From: Solwaraspora sp. WMMD1047
GTDB lineage: Bacteria > Actinomycetota > Actinomycetes > Mycobacteriales > Micromonosporaceae
Length of the DNA: 64,000 nt
Reading direction: 5' to 3'
NCBI RefSeq assembly: GCF_029626155.1
Contig: NZ_JARUBL010000001.1
Span: 3,266,501 to 3,330,500, forward strand
Both the position numbers and the translations under genes were made by a program. Below, piece after piece: positions 40,567 to 52,800 of this stretch. Under the pieces are notes generated by a model. It was not told the origin of the DNA and did not search any database. It was given only the letters and a program-made list of their open reading frames with translations. The first letter of the stretch is position 1. Each line of letters begins with the position of its first letter.

Positions 40567-42033
40567 ATGCTCTCCGGCTCACTGATCACCGGGTTCCACG
40601 AGCAAGTGAAGCGGTCGCCCGAAGCCGCCGCGCTCGTCTGGGACGACGACATCGTCCCGTACGGCCGCCTCGGCGCCGACGTCGCGGACATGCGGGGACA
40701 ACTGCGGGAGATGGCGCCCGGCAGGCATCGCCCCGTCGCCGTCCAGGCGAGCAGGTCGCCAGCGACGGTCGCCCTGATCCTCGCCTGTCTGACGGAGGGG
40801 CGGCCGGTCCTGCTGGCCCCACCGGAGCTCGGCGTGGACTCCCTGCACGAGGTCGTGGCCCGGGTCGGCGCCGATCGCGTGCTGAACCGGGCAGCTACCG
40901 GCGACGTCGCCGTTGACGCCGTGACACCGCGATCCGACGCGTCCGAGCTGCCACGCGGTGTCCGGCTGCTCCTCACCACATCCGGCACCACCGGCCTGCC
41001 CAAGGTGGTGCCGTTGCCGGCGGCAGGTGTCGACGCATTCGTGAAATGGGCAGCCGACCGATTCGGCATAGGTCCCGGCCGGTCCGTGCTGAGCTACGCG
41101 CCACTCAACTTCGACCTGAGCCTGCTCGAGGTCTGGACCACCTTGGGCAGCGGCGGTTGCGCGGTTCTGGTCCCACCGGACCGGGCGACCGACGGCGCCC
41201 ACCTGAGGGAGCTGATCGACCGGCACGAAATCCATCTCGTGCAGGGCGTTCCGCTGATGTATCGCCAGTTGTGCGACGGCGGACGGGACGACGAGGCACT
41301 GAAGACCCCACGGCACGTGTTGTTCACCGGCGCCGCCATGCCGTCTACGCTGATCAGACGACTGCCGACGCTGTTTCCCGCCGCAACGTTCGCGAACGTC
41401 TACGGCTGCACCGAAACCAACGACAGCTTCATCCACGACACGGACCTCGCCGGCTGGGACGAAGCGTCGGTGATGCCCATCGGACAACCGATTCCCGGCG
41501 TTCGGGCCCGCCTGGAGGACCCGGAGGGGCAGCCGCTGACCGGCTGTGGCGTCGGCGAACTTGTCGTGTGTACGCCGTTCCAGGCGCCCGGATACGTCGG
41601 CGCCGCACCGGGCCGGCCCGCCTTCGTCACACGTCACGACGACGATGGGCCGCACACCTACTTCCGCAGCGGCGACCTGCTGCGACGGCACCCGGACGGC
41701 ACCCTGACCCTGGTCGGGCGTTGCGACTTCCAGGTCAAGGTGCGCGGCACGCGCGTCAACACCGAGGAAGTCGAGCAGGTCCTGCTCTCCCATCCCGATG
41801 TCCGGGAGGCGGCGGTGCTCGCACTGCCCGACGAGGCGGCCGGACACCGGCTGTCCGCTGTCGTGCGGCGCGCCCCCGGCTCCCCGTTGGGCACCATCGC
41901 CCTGCGTCGGCACTGTGCCAGCAGACTCACCAGGGCTGCCATTCCGTCGCAGGTGCAGATCACCGACGATCCACTGCCCCGAGGCTCGACCGGGAAAATC
42001 GACCGCGCCGCGTTGGCCCGGGCCAGCGAATAG
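40567..42033 (+). CDS. Stand-alone AMP-dependent ligase (predicted prolyl-AMP ligase)
   Basis: A 488-aa adenylation enzyme without condensation or carrier domains. Motifs: P-loop LLTTSGTTGLPK, NFDLSLLEVW, VYGCTETND, the RSGDLLRR aspartate motif, and the C-terminal hinge and lysine (STGKIDRAAL). The pocket starts D-L-L (FDLSLLEVW), as in the PltF/RedM-type proline ligases, but the rest (Q, L, T, V, D, S at the other positions) does not match the canonical proline code. Proline specificity is therefore inferred mainly from context: a PltE-like dehydrogenase two genes downstream, and a free carrier plus halogenase elsewhere in the cluster. GGAAGGAGAAGGG precedes the ATG. Confidence 0.85.
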   Translation: MLSGSLITGFHEQVKRSPEAAALVWDDDIVPYGRLGADVADMRGQLREMAPGRHRPVAVQASRSPATVALILACLTEGRPVLLAPPELGVDSLHEVVARVGADRVLNRAATGDVAVDAVTPRSDASELPRGVRLLLTTSGTTGLPKVVPLPAAGVDAFVKWAADRFGIGPGRSVLSYAPLNFDLSLLEVWTTLGSGGCAVLVPPDRATDGAHLRELIDRHEIHLVQGVPLMYRQLCDGGRDDEALKTPRHVLFTGAAMPSTLIRRLPTLFPAATFANVYGCTETNDSFIHDTDLAGWDEASVMPIGQPIPGVRARLEDPEGQPLTGCGVGELVVCTPFQAPGYVGAAPGRPAFVTRHDDDGPHTYFRSGDLLRRHPDGTLTLVGRCDFQVKVRGTRVNTEEVEQVLLSHPDVREAAVLALPDEAAGHRLSAVVRRAPGSPLGTIALRRHCASRLTRAAIPSQVQITDDPLPRGSTGKIDRAALARASE

Positions 42034-42092
42034 GGCTGCGGCCGACGCGCGAACTGTTCACCACGACCATTCGTAGAACAAGGAGCAGAGCG

Positions 42093-42470
42093 TTGTTCAT
42101 TCGGACCAAAGAGAACATCACCGCCGTGGAATGGGGCAACGGCCTCAGCTACCGGTTCCTCGTCGGTGCCGACGGTATGGGATTCACCGTCGCCGAAACC
42201 GTGGTGCACGCGGGAAGCAAGTCACGACTGCAGTATCGCCGGCACCTGGAGGCCTGCTACTGCATCGGCGGTCGTGGACAGGTCACCACTGCGGACGGCT
42301 CGGTGCGGTACGAACTCAGACCCGGTGTGCTGTACGCGCTCGACCAGCACGACGCGCACTTCCTGATCGCCGACGATCGGGAGGACCTGCTCCTGATCAG
42401 TGTCTTCAGCCCGGCGCTGCGGGGCGACGAGGTGCACAGCCTCGACGGTGCGGGATTCTCGGAGTACTGA
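42093..42470 (+). CDS. Ectoine-synthase-like cupin (EctC family)
   Basis: A 125-aa protein that follows the ectoine synthase pattern along its whole length: GMGFTVAETVVHAG, LEACYCIGGRGQV, ELRPGVLYALDQHDAHFL and ISVFSPALRGDEVHSLDG. EctC is a small cupin that closes the ectoine ring by water loss. No ectA, ectB or ectD lies nearby, so ectoine production is not indicated. Instead it sits inside the operon with the AMP-ligase and the dehydrogenase and probably performs a cyclisation or dehydration on a pathway intermediate; that is inference. The start is TTG 42093, with AAGGAG 7 bases upstream. Confidence 0.88.
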   Translation: MFIRTKENITAVEWGNGLSYRFLVGADGMGFTVAETVVHAGSKSRLQYRRHLEACYCIGGRGQVTTADGSVRYELRPGVLYALDQHDAHFLIADDREDLLLISVFSPALRGDEVHSLDGAGFSEY

Positions 42471-42532
42471 GAGGTCCCCTTCAGCGCACGGCAGTCCGTA
42501 CGGCCGGTCGTGATCGGCGGAAAGGGTAGACC

Positions 42533-43690
42533 TTGATCGAGTGGGACGATGACCAGCGGGAACTCCGCGGTGCCGCGCATCGGCTCGGTGAATCGCTGAG
42601 CGCAGGCCACCTCGAACGTGATGCCTCGGCCGAGTTCGCGCGTGACGGGTGGAGGCTGGCCCAGCAGTCCGGGCTGCTGGCGCTGCCGTTCGACAAGCAG
42701 TGGGGTGGTCTGGGCCGGGACCTGGTGACCACAATGTACGTTCTGGAGGGCCTCGGGTACACCTGCCGCGACGGCGGGCTCAGCTTCTCCTTGACCACAC
42801 ATATGGTGAGCACCGGCATACCACTGCAGCACTTCGGCTCGCCGGAGCTCCAGGGCCGGTTTCTGCCGGCGGTCTGTGCCGGCGAGCTGATCGGCGCGCA
42901 CGCGATCACGGAACCCGAAGCAGGCTCGGACATGTTGGCGCTGCGCACCAGTGCCCGGATCGACGGTGACAGCCTGGTCCTCAACGGCAGCAAGGCGTTC
43001 GTCACGAACGGACCAGTGGCTGACCTGATCGTCGTATATGCCAGAACCGATCCCGAGGGTGGACCGTTCGGCACCTCCGCCATCCTCGTGGAGAGCGACC
43101 GGCCCGGCCTCTCTGTGGGGCGGCCGATGTCGAAGATGGGCTTGCGCACCTCCCCGCTCTCCGAGTTGTTCCTCGACGACTGCCGGGTTCCGACCGAGAA
43201 CGTGATCGGCGGGCTCGGCTCGGGGTTCCTGGTTTTCGACCACGTGATGAAGTGGGAAGTGCTGTGTTCCTTCATCGTCAACGTCGGTGAGATGCAGCAC
43301 CGCCTCGATCGGGTCGTGGAATACGCCAGAACCCGCCGGCAGTTCGGCAGCCACATCGGCACGTTCCAGGCGGTCGCCCACCGCATCGTCAACATGCGGA
43401 TCGCGGTGGAGACCGCACGGCGCGCCCTGTACGACGCCGCATCACGGGTCATGCGCGACGAGCATGCCACCGAGGACGTCGCGATCGCCAAACTGCTCGC
43501 GAGCGAGGGGAACCTGGCCACGGCGACGGCTGCCGTCGAGACGTTCGGCGGGTACGGGTACATGACGGAATCCGGGATCGAACACGACGTGCGCGGCGCC
43601 TTGGCGGGCCTGATCTATTCCGGAACGAGCGACATCCAGCGGAACCGAATCGCCGCGATGATGGGTCTGAGCAAACCCGGGCGGGGCTGA
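42533..43690 (+). CDS. Acyl-CoA-dehydrogenase-like enzyme (predicted prolyl-S-carrier dehydrogenase)
   Basis: A 385-aa flavoenzyme of the acyl-CoA dehydrogenase fold: AHAITEPEAGSDM, GSKAFVTNGPVAD, RTRRQFGSHIGTFQAVAHRI, FGGYGYMTESGIE and the C-terminal SGTSDIQRNRIA. The order and wording of these blocks resemble the PltE/RedW/CloN3 group, which oxidises carrier-bound proline to pyrrole-2-carboxyl. Together with the ligase upstream and the carrier/halogenase pair it completes the four-gene chloropyrrole set. The start is TTG 42533 with AAAGGG 6 bases upstream; the gene follows the EctC-like gene by 62 bp. A role in fatty acid breakdown is less likely given the neighbours. Confidence 0.85.
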   Translation: MIEWDDDQRELRGAAHRLGESLSAGHLERDASAEFARDGWRLAQQSGLLALPFDKQWGGLGRDLVTTMYVLEGLGYTCRDGGLSFSLTTHMVSTGIPLQHFGSPELQGRFLPAVCAGELIGAHAITEPEAGSDMLALRTSARIDGDSLVLNGSKAFVTNGPVADLIVVYARTDPEGGPFGTSAILVESDRPGLSVGRPMSKMGLRTSPLSELFLDDCRVPTENVIGGLGSGFLVFDHVMKWEVLCSFIVNVGEMQHRLDRVVEYARTRRQFGSHIGTFQAVAHRIVNMRIAVETARRALYDAASRVMRDEHATEDVAIAKLLASEGNLATATAAVETFGGYGYMTESGIEHDVRGALAGLIYSGTSDIQRNRIAAMMGLSKPGRG

Positions 43691-43705
43691 CCCGCTGCTA
43701 CGCGC

Positions 43706-43752
43706 CCCCTAGCTCACCCGGCCCGGTACCAGGGGTGGCACAGGGGTTGATG
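43706..43752 (+). promoter_or_regulatory. Box array upstream of the modules 4-6 operon
   Basis: CAGGGGT occurs at 43730-43736 and 43741-43747, exactly 11 bp apart. The second abuts TTGATG as a -35. A reversed CCCCTAG lies at 43706-43712. No clear -10 follows at the expected distance, so this is the weakest of the set. Confidence 0.5.
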
Positions 43753-43843
43753 GGCGTGCGGGCGTACCCGAGCGTTGCACTCGGGCGCACGCGGTTTTCT
43801 CTCACGGGCCGTGGCACACGGTTGCAGATGGCGGAGGCTTTCG

Positions 43844-46800
43844 ATGGCGGACGACAAGAAAATCCTCGATTACCTGAAGCGGGTGACCGCGGACCTTCAC
43901 CGGACGCGTCAGCGCCTGCGCGACGTCGAGTCGGGCCGGCAGGAGCCGGTCGCGATCGTGGCGATGGCATGCCGCTATCCCGGCGACGTCAGGTCGCCGG
44001 AGGACCTGTGGGAACTCCTGGTCACCGGGGGCGACGCCATCAGCGATTCCCTGCCCACCGACCGGGGCTGGGACGACGATCTCTACGACCCGGATCCGGA
44101 CCGGTCGGGGAAGACGTACGCCCGGGGTGGTGGGTTTCTGGATGATGTGGCGGGGTTTGATGCTGAGTTGTTTGGGATTTCGCCGCGTGAGGCGTTGGCG
44201 ATGGATCCGCAGCAGCGGTTGTTGTTGGAGACGTCGTGGGAGTTGTTGGAGCGGGGGGTGGGTGATCCGCGGTCGTTGCGGGGCAGTGCGACCGGCGTCT
44301 TCGTCGGATCGTCCGACTCCGGATACCTGCCCGACAAGGCCAGGGCACCCGAGGAGGTCGAGGGGTACGCCCTCACCGGCAACCAGGCCAGTGTGCTGAG
44401 CGGACGGGTTTCCTACACCTTCGGTCTGGAGGGTCCGGCGGTGAGTGTGGACACCGCGTGTTCGTCCTCGTTGGTGGCGTTGCATCTGGCGGCGCAGGCG
44501 TTGCGGCAGGGGGAGTGCTCGCTGGCCCTGGCCGGCGGCGTGACGGTGATGGCGGACCCCTCCGGCCTGGTGGAGTTCGCCCGCCAACGGGGGTTGGCGC
44601 CGGATGGCCGGTGCAAGGCCTTCGCTGACTCGGCTGACGGCACCGGCTGGGCTGAGGGTGTGGGTTTGGTGTTGTTGGAGCGGTTGTCGGATGCGCGGCG
44701 GAGTGGTCGTCGGGTGTTGGCGGTGTTGCGGGGTTCGGCGGTTAATCAGGATGGGGCGAGTTCTGGTTTGACGGCGCCGAATGGGCCTTCGCAGCAGCGG
44801 GTGATTCAGGCGGCGTTGGCGGGTGCGGGTTTGGTGGCGGGTGATGTGGATGTGGTGGAGGCGCATGGGACGGGGACGCGGTTGGGGGATCCGATTGAGG
44901 CGCAGGCGTTGTTGGCGACGTATGGGCAGGGTCGTGAGCGGCCGGTGTGGTTGGGGTCGGTGAAGTCGAATATTGGTCATGCGCAGGCGGCTGCGGGGGT
45001 GGCTGGTGTGATCAAGATGGTGTTGGCGTTGGGTGGGGGTGTGTTGCCGCGGACGTTGCATGTGGATCGGCCGTCGGGGTTGGTGGATTGGTCGGCGGGT
45101 CGGGTGCGGTTGTTGACGGAGGCGGTGGAGTGGCCTCGGGTGGAGGGTCGGGTGCGGCGGGCGGGGGTGTCGTCGTTCGGGGTGAGTGGGACGAATGCGC
45201 ATGTGGTGTTGGAGGAGGGTGATGGGGTGGGGGTTGCGGGTTCGGTGTCGGTGTCGGGTGGTCCGGTGGTGTGGGTGGTGTCGGGTGAGTCGGTGGGGGG
45301 TTTGCGGGGTCAGGTGGAGCGGTTGCGGTCGTGGTTGGTGGGTGGGGTGGATGTGGATGTGGTGGGGGTGGCGCGGGGTTTGGCGGGGCGTGCGGGGTTG
45401 CGGCATCGGTTGGCGGTGGTGGGTGCTGGTCGGGAGGAGCTGCTGACCGGTCTGCAGCGGTACGCGACCGGCGTGACCACAGGTGACGAGTGGTCGGGCG
45501 CGGCGGTGGGGAACGTACGGCCGCGGTCGAAGGTCGCGTTCCTGCTCTCCGGCCAGGGAGCGCAGCGTCCGGGGATGGGGCGGGAACTTTACGCGACCTT
45601 CCCGGTGTTCGCGCAGGCCCTCGACGCCGTGTGCGAGCACCTGGACCGGGAGGTGGGCCGGTCGCTACGCGAGCTGATGTTCGCGTCGGACGACGAAGCC
45701 GCCGGACCGGAGGACGGCGGAACCCCGGAGCGCACGCTGGACCGGACCGGCTACGCGCAGCCGGCGTTGTTCGCGTTCGAGGTGGCGCTGAGTGAGTTGA
45801 TGCAGTCCTGGGGAGTCGTCCCGGAGGCCCTGCTGGGTCACTCGGTCGGCGAGCTTGCGGCCGCCCACCTGTCCGGAGTGCTCAGCCTGCCGGACGCCTG
45901 CCGGCTGGTGGCCGCACGGGGACGGCTGATGCAGGCGTTGCCCCCGGGCGGAGCAATGGTGTCGGTGCGCGCCTCACGGGAGGAGATCGCGTCATCGCTG
46001 GGGCCGTACGAAGGGCTCGTCGACATAGCCGCGGTGAACGGCCCGGCCTCCACGGTGATCTCCGGGCAGCGGGATGCCGTCGCCGCGCTGGCCGAGCACT
46101 GGACGGCGGAGAGGCGCTCGGTCAGGTGGCTCAAGGTCTCACACGCCTTCCATTCCCCGCTCATGGATCCGATGCTTGACGAGTTCCGGGCCGTCGCGGC
46201 GGATGTCACCTTCCACCCACCGCGTATTCCGATCATCTCCAACGTGACCGGGGAACCACTCTCCGTTGATGAGGCGTCCTCACCCGAATACTGGGTCCGA
46301 CACATCCGTCGGCCCGTGCAGTTCCTGGCCGGGGTCCGTCACCTGGTGGACGTGGGCATCAACACGTTCCTCGAGGTGGGTCCGACCAGCCCGCTGACGC
46401 CGGCCGTGGCCGAGTGCCTCGACGTGGCCGAGCCCCGGCACGACGACGATGGGCGCGACGTACTGCAGGTCGGCATCCTGCAAAAGGACCGCCCCGAGGT
46501 GTCCTCCGCCCTGACCACCGCCGGTCTGCTGTGGGCGCAGGGCGTTCCGGTGGAATGGCAGCAGATCCTTCCGCCCGGTGTCCCCGCCGATCTGCCCACC
46601 TACGCCTTCGACCACCGCGCCTACTGGCTGCGCGAACCCGGCCGCGACCGCCACCAGCCGTCCAGCGGGGCGATCGCGCTGTCCCACGGACTGCTCACCG
46701 CGTCGCTGCACCTCGCTGGCGGCGCCCCCACGCTGCTCACCGGCCGCCTTTCCCTGGATGCCCAGGAGTGGCTCAGCGACCATCGTGTCGCCGGCACCGT

Positions 46801-49800
46801 CATCCTGCCCGGCACCGCCTACGTGGAACTGGTGACACGTGCCGCTGACGAGGTCGGATACAGCCAGATCGAGGAGCTGATCGTCCAGGCCCCGCTGGCC
46901 GTCCGTGACCGCGACCCAGCCGACATCCAGATCGTTGTCGACGGCCCGGACACGGAGGAACGCCGCGGCGTCACCGTCTACGCCCGCACCCGCCATGCGA
47001 CGAGTTGGACCCGCCACGCCCAGGCCACGATCACCCGGTCGCCCGCGCCCGCGCCGCCCGACGGATGGGCCCGGACGTGGCCGCCGACCGGCGTGCAACC
47101 GGTGTCGCTTGAGGGCTGGTATGCGGATCTGGCCGAGCGCGGGCACCACTACGGGCCCACCTTCCAGGGCGTGACCGCGGTCTGGCGACGCGGCAGCGAT
47201 GTCTACGCCGACATCGAACTACCGCAGACGGCGCAAGAGGACACCTCCCGCTACGGCATTCATCCGGCACTGCTGGACGCCGCCGTCCAGGTGATGGCGG
47301 TGGCCGAGGTCTTCGCCGGCGAGGGTATCTGGCTGCCGTACACCTGGAGCAACGTCTCGCTGTTCGCCACCGGGGTGACGCACGCCCGCGTGCACGTCCA
47401 GGTCACCGGTCGGGACACCGTCGAGGTGCTGGTGGCCGACGCCGCCGGAGAACCGGTCGCGGCCGTCGGATCGATCCTCTTCCGCCCGGTGAGCCAGGAG
47501 CAGTTGGCCGTCCGTGGCGCCGGGAACCTGTTCCACCTGGCCTGGATGCCCGCACCTGGGACCAGCGACGCGTGGCACCCGCCCGCCGGGGACATCCCGG
47601 ACCTCGTGCTGCTCGGCCCCGACCCCCTGACCGTCGAGCCGGATGTGGCCGCCAACCGGAGGTACGAGGACCTGTCGGCGCTCACCGCCGCCCTCGACGG
47701 CGGCGCGTCGGCTCCCGGCTTCGCTCTCGCCCCGTACCGCGTGGACCAGGGCGATCCGTTCACGGCGGCGGATGAGCGCGTGGACCACGTGCTGACGATG
47801 GTTCGGCAGTGGCTCGCCGATGAACGCCTTGCCTCCTCCACCCTGGTCTTGGTCACCTGTGGCGCGGTGGTAACCGGCACCGAACCCGCCGGAAGTGCCG
47901 GCGTCAGCCTGCCGGGCGCCGGGGTGTGGGGCGCGGTCCGGGCACTCCAACAGGAGCGTCCGGGGCGGATCGTGCTGCTGGACCTCGACCCGGCAGCCGA
48001 TCCGGTCAGCGCCGCCGTGGACCTGCAGGCGACGCTGGCCGTCGCTGCGATGGGCGAGTCACAGCTCGCGGTGCGTACCGGGGAGCTGCTCGTTGCCCGT
48101 CTCGAGCAGGCGCCGGCGTCTCCTGGCGGGCGGGACGACAGCGCCCCCGGCACCTGGGACAGCGTTCTGATCAATGACGGTGGCGGCGCGGCCGCGGTAA
48201 TGGTGGCCCGGCGGCTCGCCCAGGCACACGGCACCCGACGCGTGACGATCCTCAGCCCACGGGGACCGGAAGCGGCGGACGTGGCCGCACTCCGCGCGGC
48301 CTTGATGGATCTTGACACCGAACTCGCCGTCTTCGCCTGCGACGCCGTCGACCGGGCAGCTCTCACCGATGCGCTCGCTCGTGTCGCGACCCAGGGCCGG
48401 CTGACCGCCATCGTGCACCTGGATCCGGCCCTGGCCGGGGGTACGAGCGGCAGCGACGCCGCCGCCGCGGCGCGGTACCACCTGGCGGCCGCCGCCAACC
48501 TGCACGAACTCACCGCCCAGCACAGCCTGGCGGCCTTCGTCACCGTCTCCCGCGCACCGGACCTGCTGGGCGGTGGCGGGAGCGAGTCGGCGCGCCGTTC
48601 AGCGACCGCCGGCGTCCTCGACGCTCTGGCGCATCGTCGCCGGGGCCAGGGCAGCCCCGCCGTCTCTCTCGCCTGGGGCTCCGGCCGAGAGGACGGCGAC
48701 CAACTGGTCGACGCCATCTGCGGAGCCGACCTGCCCGCCGTGCTCAACGTCCAGGTCGACCTGCCCGCCCTGCACTCGCGCGCCGCGTCCGGAGAGGCGC
48801 TGCCGTCGATGTGGTGGAAGCTCGTCCCGGTGTCGGCGACACGCCGGACCGCCACCGGGGCCGATCCCGGTTCCGACCTCGCACGGCGCCTGACGGGCCT
48901 GACAGCCGGCGAGCGGTTCCAGGCAGTGACCAACCTCGTGCGCGAGCACGTCGCCGCCGTGCTCGGCCACCGCAACTCCGAGGTCGTCGATCTGGAACGA
49001 GGGCTCGTCGATCTGGGTCTGACCTCGCTGACCGGCGTCCAACTGCGCAACCGTCTCGCCGCCGCGACCGGACTAAGGCTTCCCTCGACGATCATCTTCG
49101 ACTATCCGACGCCTAGCGAGCTCGCCCGGCACCTGGCTGCCGAATTCTCCGGTCGGGCAGTCGTCAATGCCCCGGCCGGGCCGGTCGTTTCGGCAACCGA
49201 CGACGATCCCGTCGCGATCGTGGCGATGGCGTGTCGTTATCCGGGTGGTGTGTCGTGTCCGGAGGAGTTGTGGGATTTGGTGTTGGCGGAGGGGGATGCG
49301 GTTTCGGGTTTTCCGACGGATCGGGGGTGGGAGGAGGATCTTTATGATCCGGATCCGGACCGGTCGGGGAAGACGTATGTGCGGGGTGGTGGGTTTCTGG
49401 ATGATGTGGCGGGGTTTGATGCTGAGTTGTTTGGGATTTCGCCGCGTGAGGCGTTGGCGATGGATCCGCAGCAGCGGTTGTTGTTGGAGACGTCGTGGGA
49501 GTTGTTGGAGCGGGGGGTGGGTGATCCGCGGTCGTTGCGGGGCAGTGCGACCGGCGTTTTCGTCGGATCCCTCCCCTCGCAGTACGTCGACCTCGGTCGC
49601 TCCGGCACCCAGGCCGAGGGCCACGCCTACATCGGTAACGGACTGAGCGTCATATCGGGCCGGGTTTCCTACACCTTCGGTCTGGAGGGTCCGGCGGTGA
49701 GTGTGGACACCGCGTGTTCGTCCTCGTTGGTGGCGTTGCATCTGGCGGCGCAGGCGTTGCGGCAGGGGGAGTGCTCGCTGGCCCTGGCCGGCGGCGTGTA

Positions 49801-52800
49801 CACCATCTCCAAACCCGCCCCCTTCCTCGCCTTCGCCCGGCAGCGGGCTCTGTCGGCGGATGGTCGGTGCAAGGCGTTTTCTGATGCGGCGGATGGTTTC
49901 GGTATTGCTGAGGGTGTGGGTTTGGTGTTGTTGGAGCGGTTGTCGGATGCGCGGCGGAGTGGTCGTCGGGTGTTGGCGGTGTTGCGGGGTTCGGCGGTTA
50001 ATCAGGATGGGGCGAGTTCTGGTTTGACGGCGCCGAATGGGCCTTCGCAGCAGCGGGTGATTCAGGCGGCGTTGGCGGGTGCGGGTTTGGTGGCGGGTGA
50101 TGTGGATGTGGTGGAGGCGCATGGGACGGGGACGCGGTTGGGGGATCCGATTGAGGCGCAGGCGTTGTTGGCGACGTATGGGCAGGGTCGTGAGCGGCCG
50201 GTGTGGTTGGGGTCGGTGAAGTCGAATATTGGTCATGCGCAGGCGGCTGCGGGGGTGGCTGGTGTGATCAAGATGGTGCTGGCGTTGGGTGGGGGTGTGT
50301 TGCCGCGGACGTTGCATGTGGATCGGCCGTCGGGGTTGGTGGATTGGTCGGCGGGTCGGGTGCGGTTGTTGACGGAGGCGGTGGAGTGGCCTCGGGTGGA
50401 GGGTCGGGTGCGGCGGGCGGGGGTGTCGTCGTTCGGGGTGAGTGGGACCAACGCACACGTCATCATCGAGGAGCCTGCGGACATCGTCCCGGCCGAGACG
50501 GAGCCGGCTGAGGTCGTCCCGGCGGACAGACCGGAGACCGGACGTGCGGTGTCCTGGGTGGTTTCCGCCGCGACGGAGCACGGACTGCGGCGGCAGGTCG
50601 AGCGTCTGCTGGGTTCCGTGGCTGATGGCCCGTCGTCGATGGAGCATACGGTCGCAGTGGCGCGCGCGTTGAGCCACCGCGCGACCCTGCGTCACCGGAT
50701 GGTGGCAACGGCATCCGAGCACGCCGACCTACTGGCGGGGCTGACCTCGTTCCTCGCATCCGACACCACGACCGCTACACCGCCGAACGTGGTGAGCGGC
50801 GTCGTGGACTCCGGTGGTGGTGTGGTGTGGGTGTTTCCGGGTCAGGGTTGGCATTGGGTGGGGATGGGGCGGGAGTTGCTTGGGCAGTCGGCGGTGTTCG
50901 CGGGGGTGGTGGGTGAGGTGTCGGGGTTGGTGGAGCGGGAGGCGGGGTGGTCGGTTGTTGATGTGTTGGGTGGGGTGGTGGGTGCTCCGGGATGGGAGCG
51001 GGTGGATGTGGTGCAGCCGGTGTGTTTTGCGGTGATGGTGGGGTTGGCGCGGTTGTGGGAGTCGGTGGGGGTGTCGCCGGCGGCGGTGGTGGGTCATTCG
51101 CAGGGTGAGATCGCGGCGGCGTGTGTGGCGGGGGTGTTGTCGTTGGAGGATGCGGTGCGGGTGGTGGTGGGTCGGTCGGCGGCGATTTCGGCGTTGGCGG
51201 GTCGGGGGGCGATGGCGTCGGTGGGTGCGGGGGTGGGGGATGTTGAGGGTTGGTTGCAGGAGGTGGGTGAGGGTCGGTTGTGGGTGGCGGCGGTGAATGG
51301 GCCGTTGGCGACGGTGGTGGCGGGGGATCCGGATGTGGTGGGGCGGTTGGTGGAGTTTTGTGTGGGGCGTGGTGTGCGGGCGCGGCGTATTGATGTGGAT
51401 TATGCGTCTCATTCGCCGCATGTGGAGGAGGTTCGGGAGTCGATTCTGGATCGGTTGGTGGGGTTGCGTCCTGGTGGGGGTCGGGTGCCGTTGTGGTCGA
51501 CCGTGACCGGGTCTCAGTTGGCGGATGGGCGGTTGATGGACGCCGAGTACTGGTACACGAATCTGCGCAGCCCGGTCCGGTTCGACGAGGCCATCTCCGG
51601 GCTCCTGGATGAGGGGTTCCAGACGTTCGTCGAGATCAGCGGGCATCCCGTGTTGACCCCGGCTGTCGAGGACCGGATCCAGACCAGCGGTGTGCGCGCT
51701 TACACCGTACCGACCCTGCATCGCGACCAGGGTGACCTCCACCGCTTCCACACCTCTGTCGCCGAGGCGTGGACCCACGGCACGGCCGTCGACTGGCTCC
51801 AACTGCACGACCAGGAACCCGCCACTCCGGTTTCGCTGCCCACCTACGCCTTCGACCACAAGCGCTACTGGCTCAGCTCTGAGTCGGACGGCGGCGACCT
51901 GTCCAGTGTCGGTCTGGAGTCGGTGGAACACGGATTTCTGGGGGCGTCGATCGAACTCGGCGACGATGATGGCCGCGTGCTGACCGGCCGGTTGTCCCTC
52001 GCCTCGCACGGGTGGCTTGCGGACCACCGGGTGGGCGGCCGGGTACTGCTGCCGGGAACGGCGTTTCTCGAACTTGTGACACGGCTCAGCGACGAGGTGG
52101 GCTGCCGTCGCGTCGAGGAACTGCTGGTGCACGCCCCGCTGGTGGTGCCCGACCGCGGCGGCGTGGAGATCCAGGTCCGGGCCGGAGCTCCGGACGAGGT
52201 GGGTCGCCGTACGATCGTGGTCCACGCCCGCCCGCAGGACGCCACGAGTGGCTGGACCCGGCATGCCGAGGCGGTCGTTGCCTCCGGTGGTCCCGCCCAG
52301 GAGGTCGGACTGACCGCCTGGCCCCCGACCGGCGGCCGGTCCGTGCCACTCGAGGGACGGTACGAGGAACTGGCGGCGCGTGGCTACGAGTACGGTCCTG
52401 CCTTCCGTGGTCTCGTGGCGGCCTGGCGACGTGGCGGTGAGGTCTTCGCCGAGGTTGAGCTGCCCGAGCCGGTGAAGGAAGGCGCCCAGCGCTTCACCCT
52501 GCATCCGGCGCTGCTGGACGCCGCCGCGCACGCCATCGGTCTGGGGGACTTCTTCTCCACCGACGGGATCTGGCTGCCGTTCGTGTGGCGAGGGGTGTCC
52601 GTTTACGCGACCGGTGCTAGCCGGCTGCGGGTCCGTATCGGCTGGACCGGTTCCGACGCGGTCAGTGTCCTGGTGGCCGATGCCGCAGGTGAGCCCGTGG
52701 CGGCGATCGACGCACTCGTCATGCGCGAACTCACCCCGGACAGCCTGGCCGCCCTGATCGCACCCCCCGGAAGCAGTGATCTCGAGGGCCTCTACCGCCT

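Noticed and set aside
42093-42470. An ectoine biosynthesis operon
   Set aside because: No ectA, ectB or ectD is present; only an EctC-like protein inside a natural product operon.
42533-43690. Acyl-CoA dehydrogenase as part of a methoxy- or hydroxymalonyl-ACP extender pathway
   Set aside because: No FkbH-like or hydroxyacyl dehydrogenase partner is present, and the sequence blocks resemble prolyl-carrier dehydrogenases more closely.
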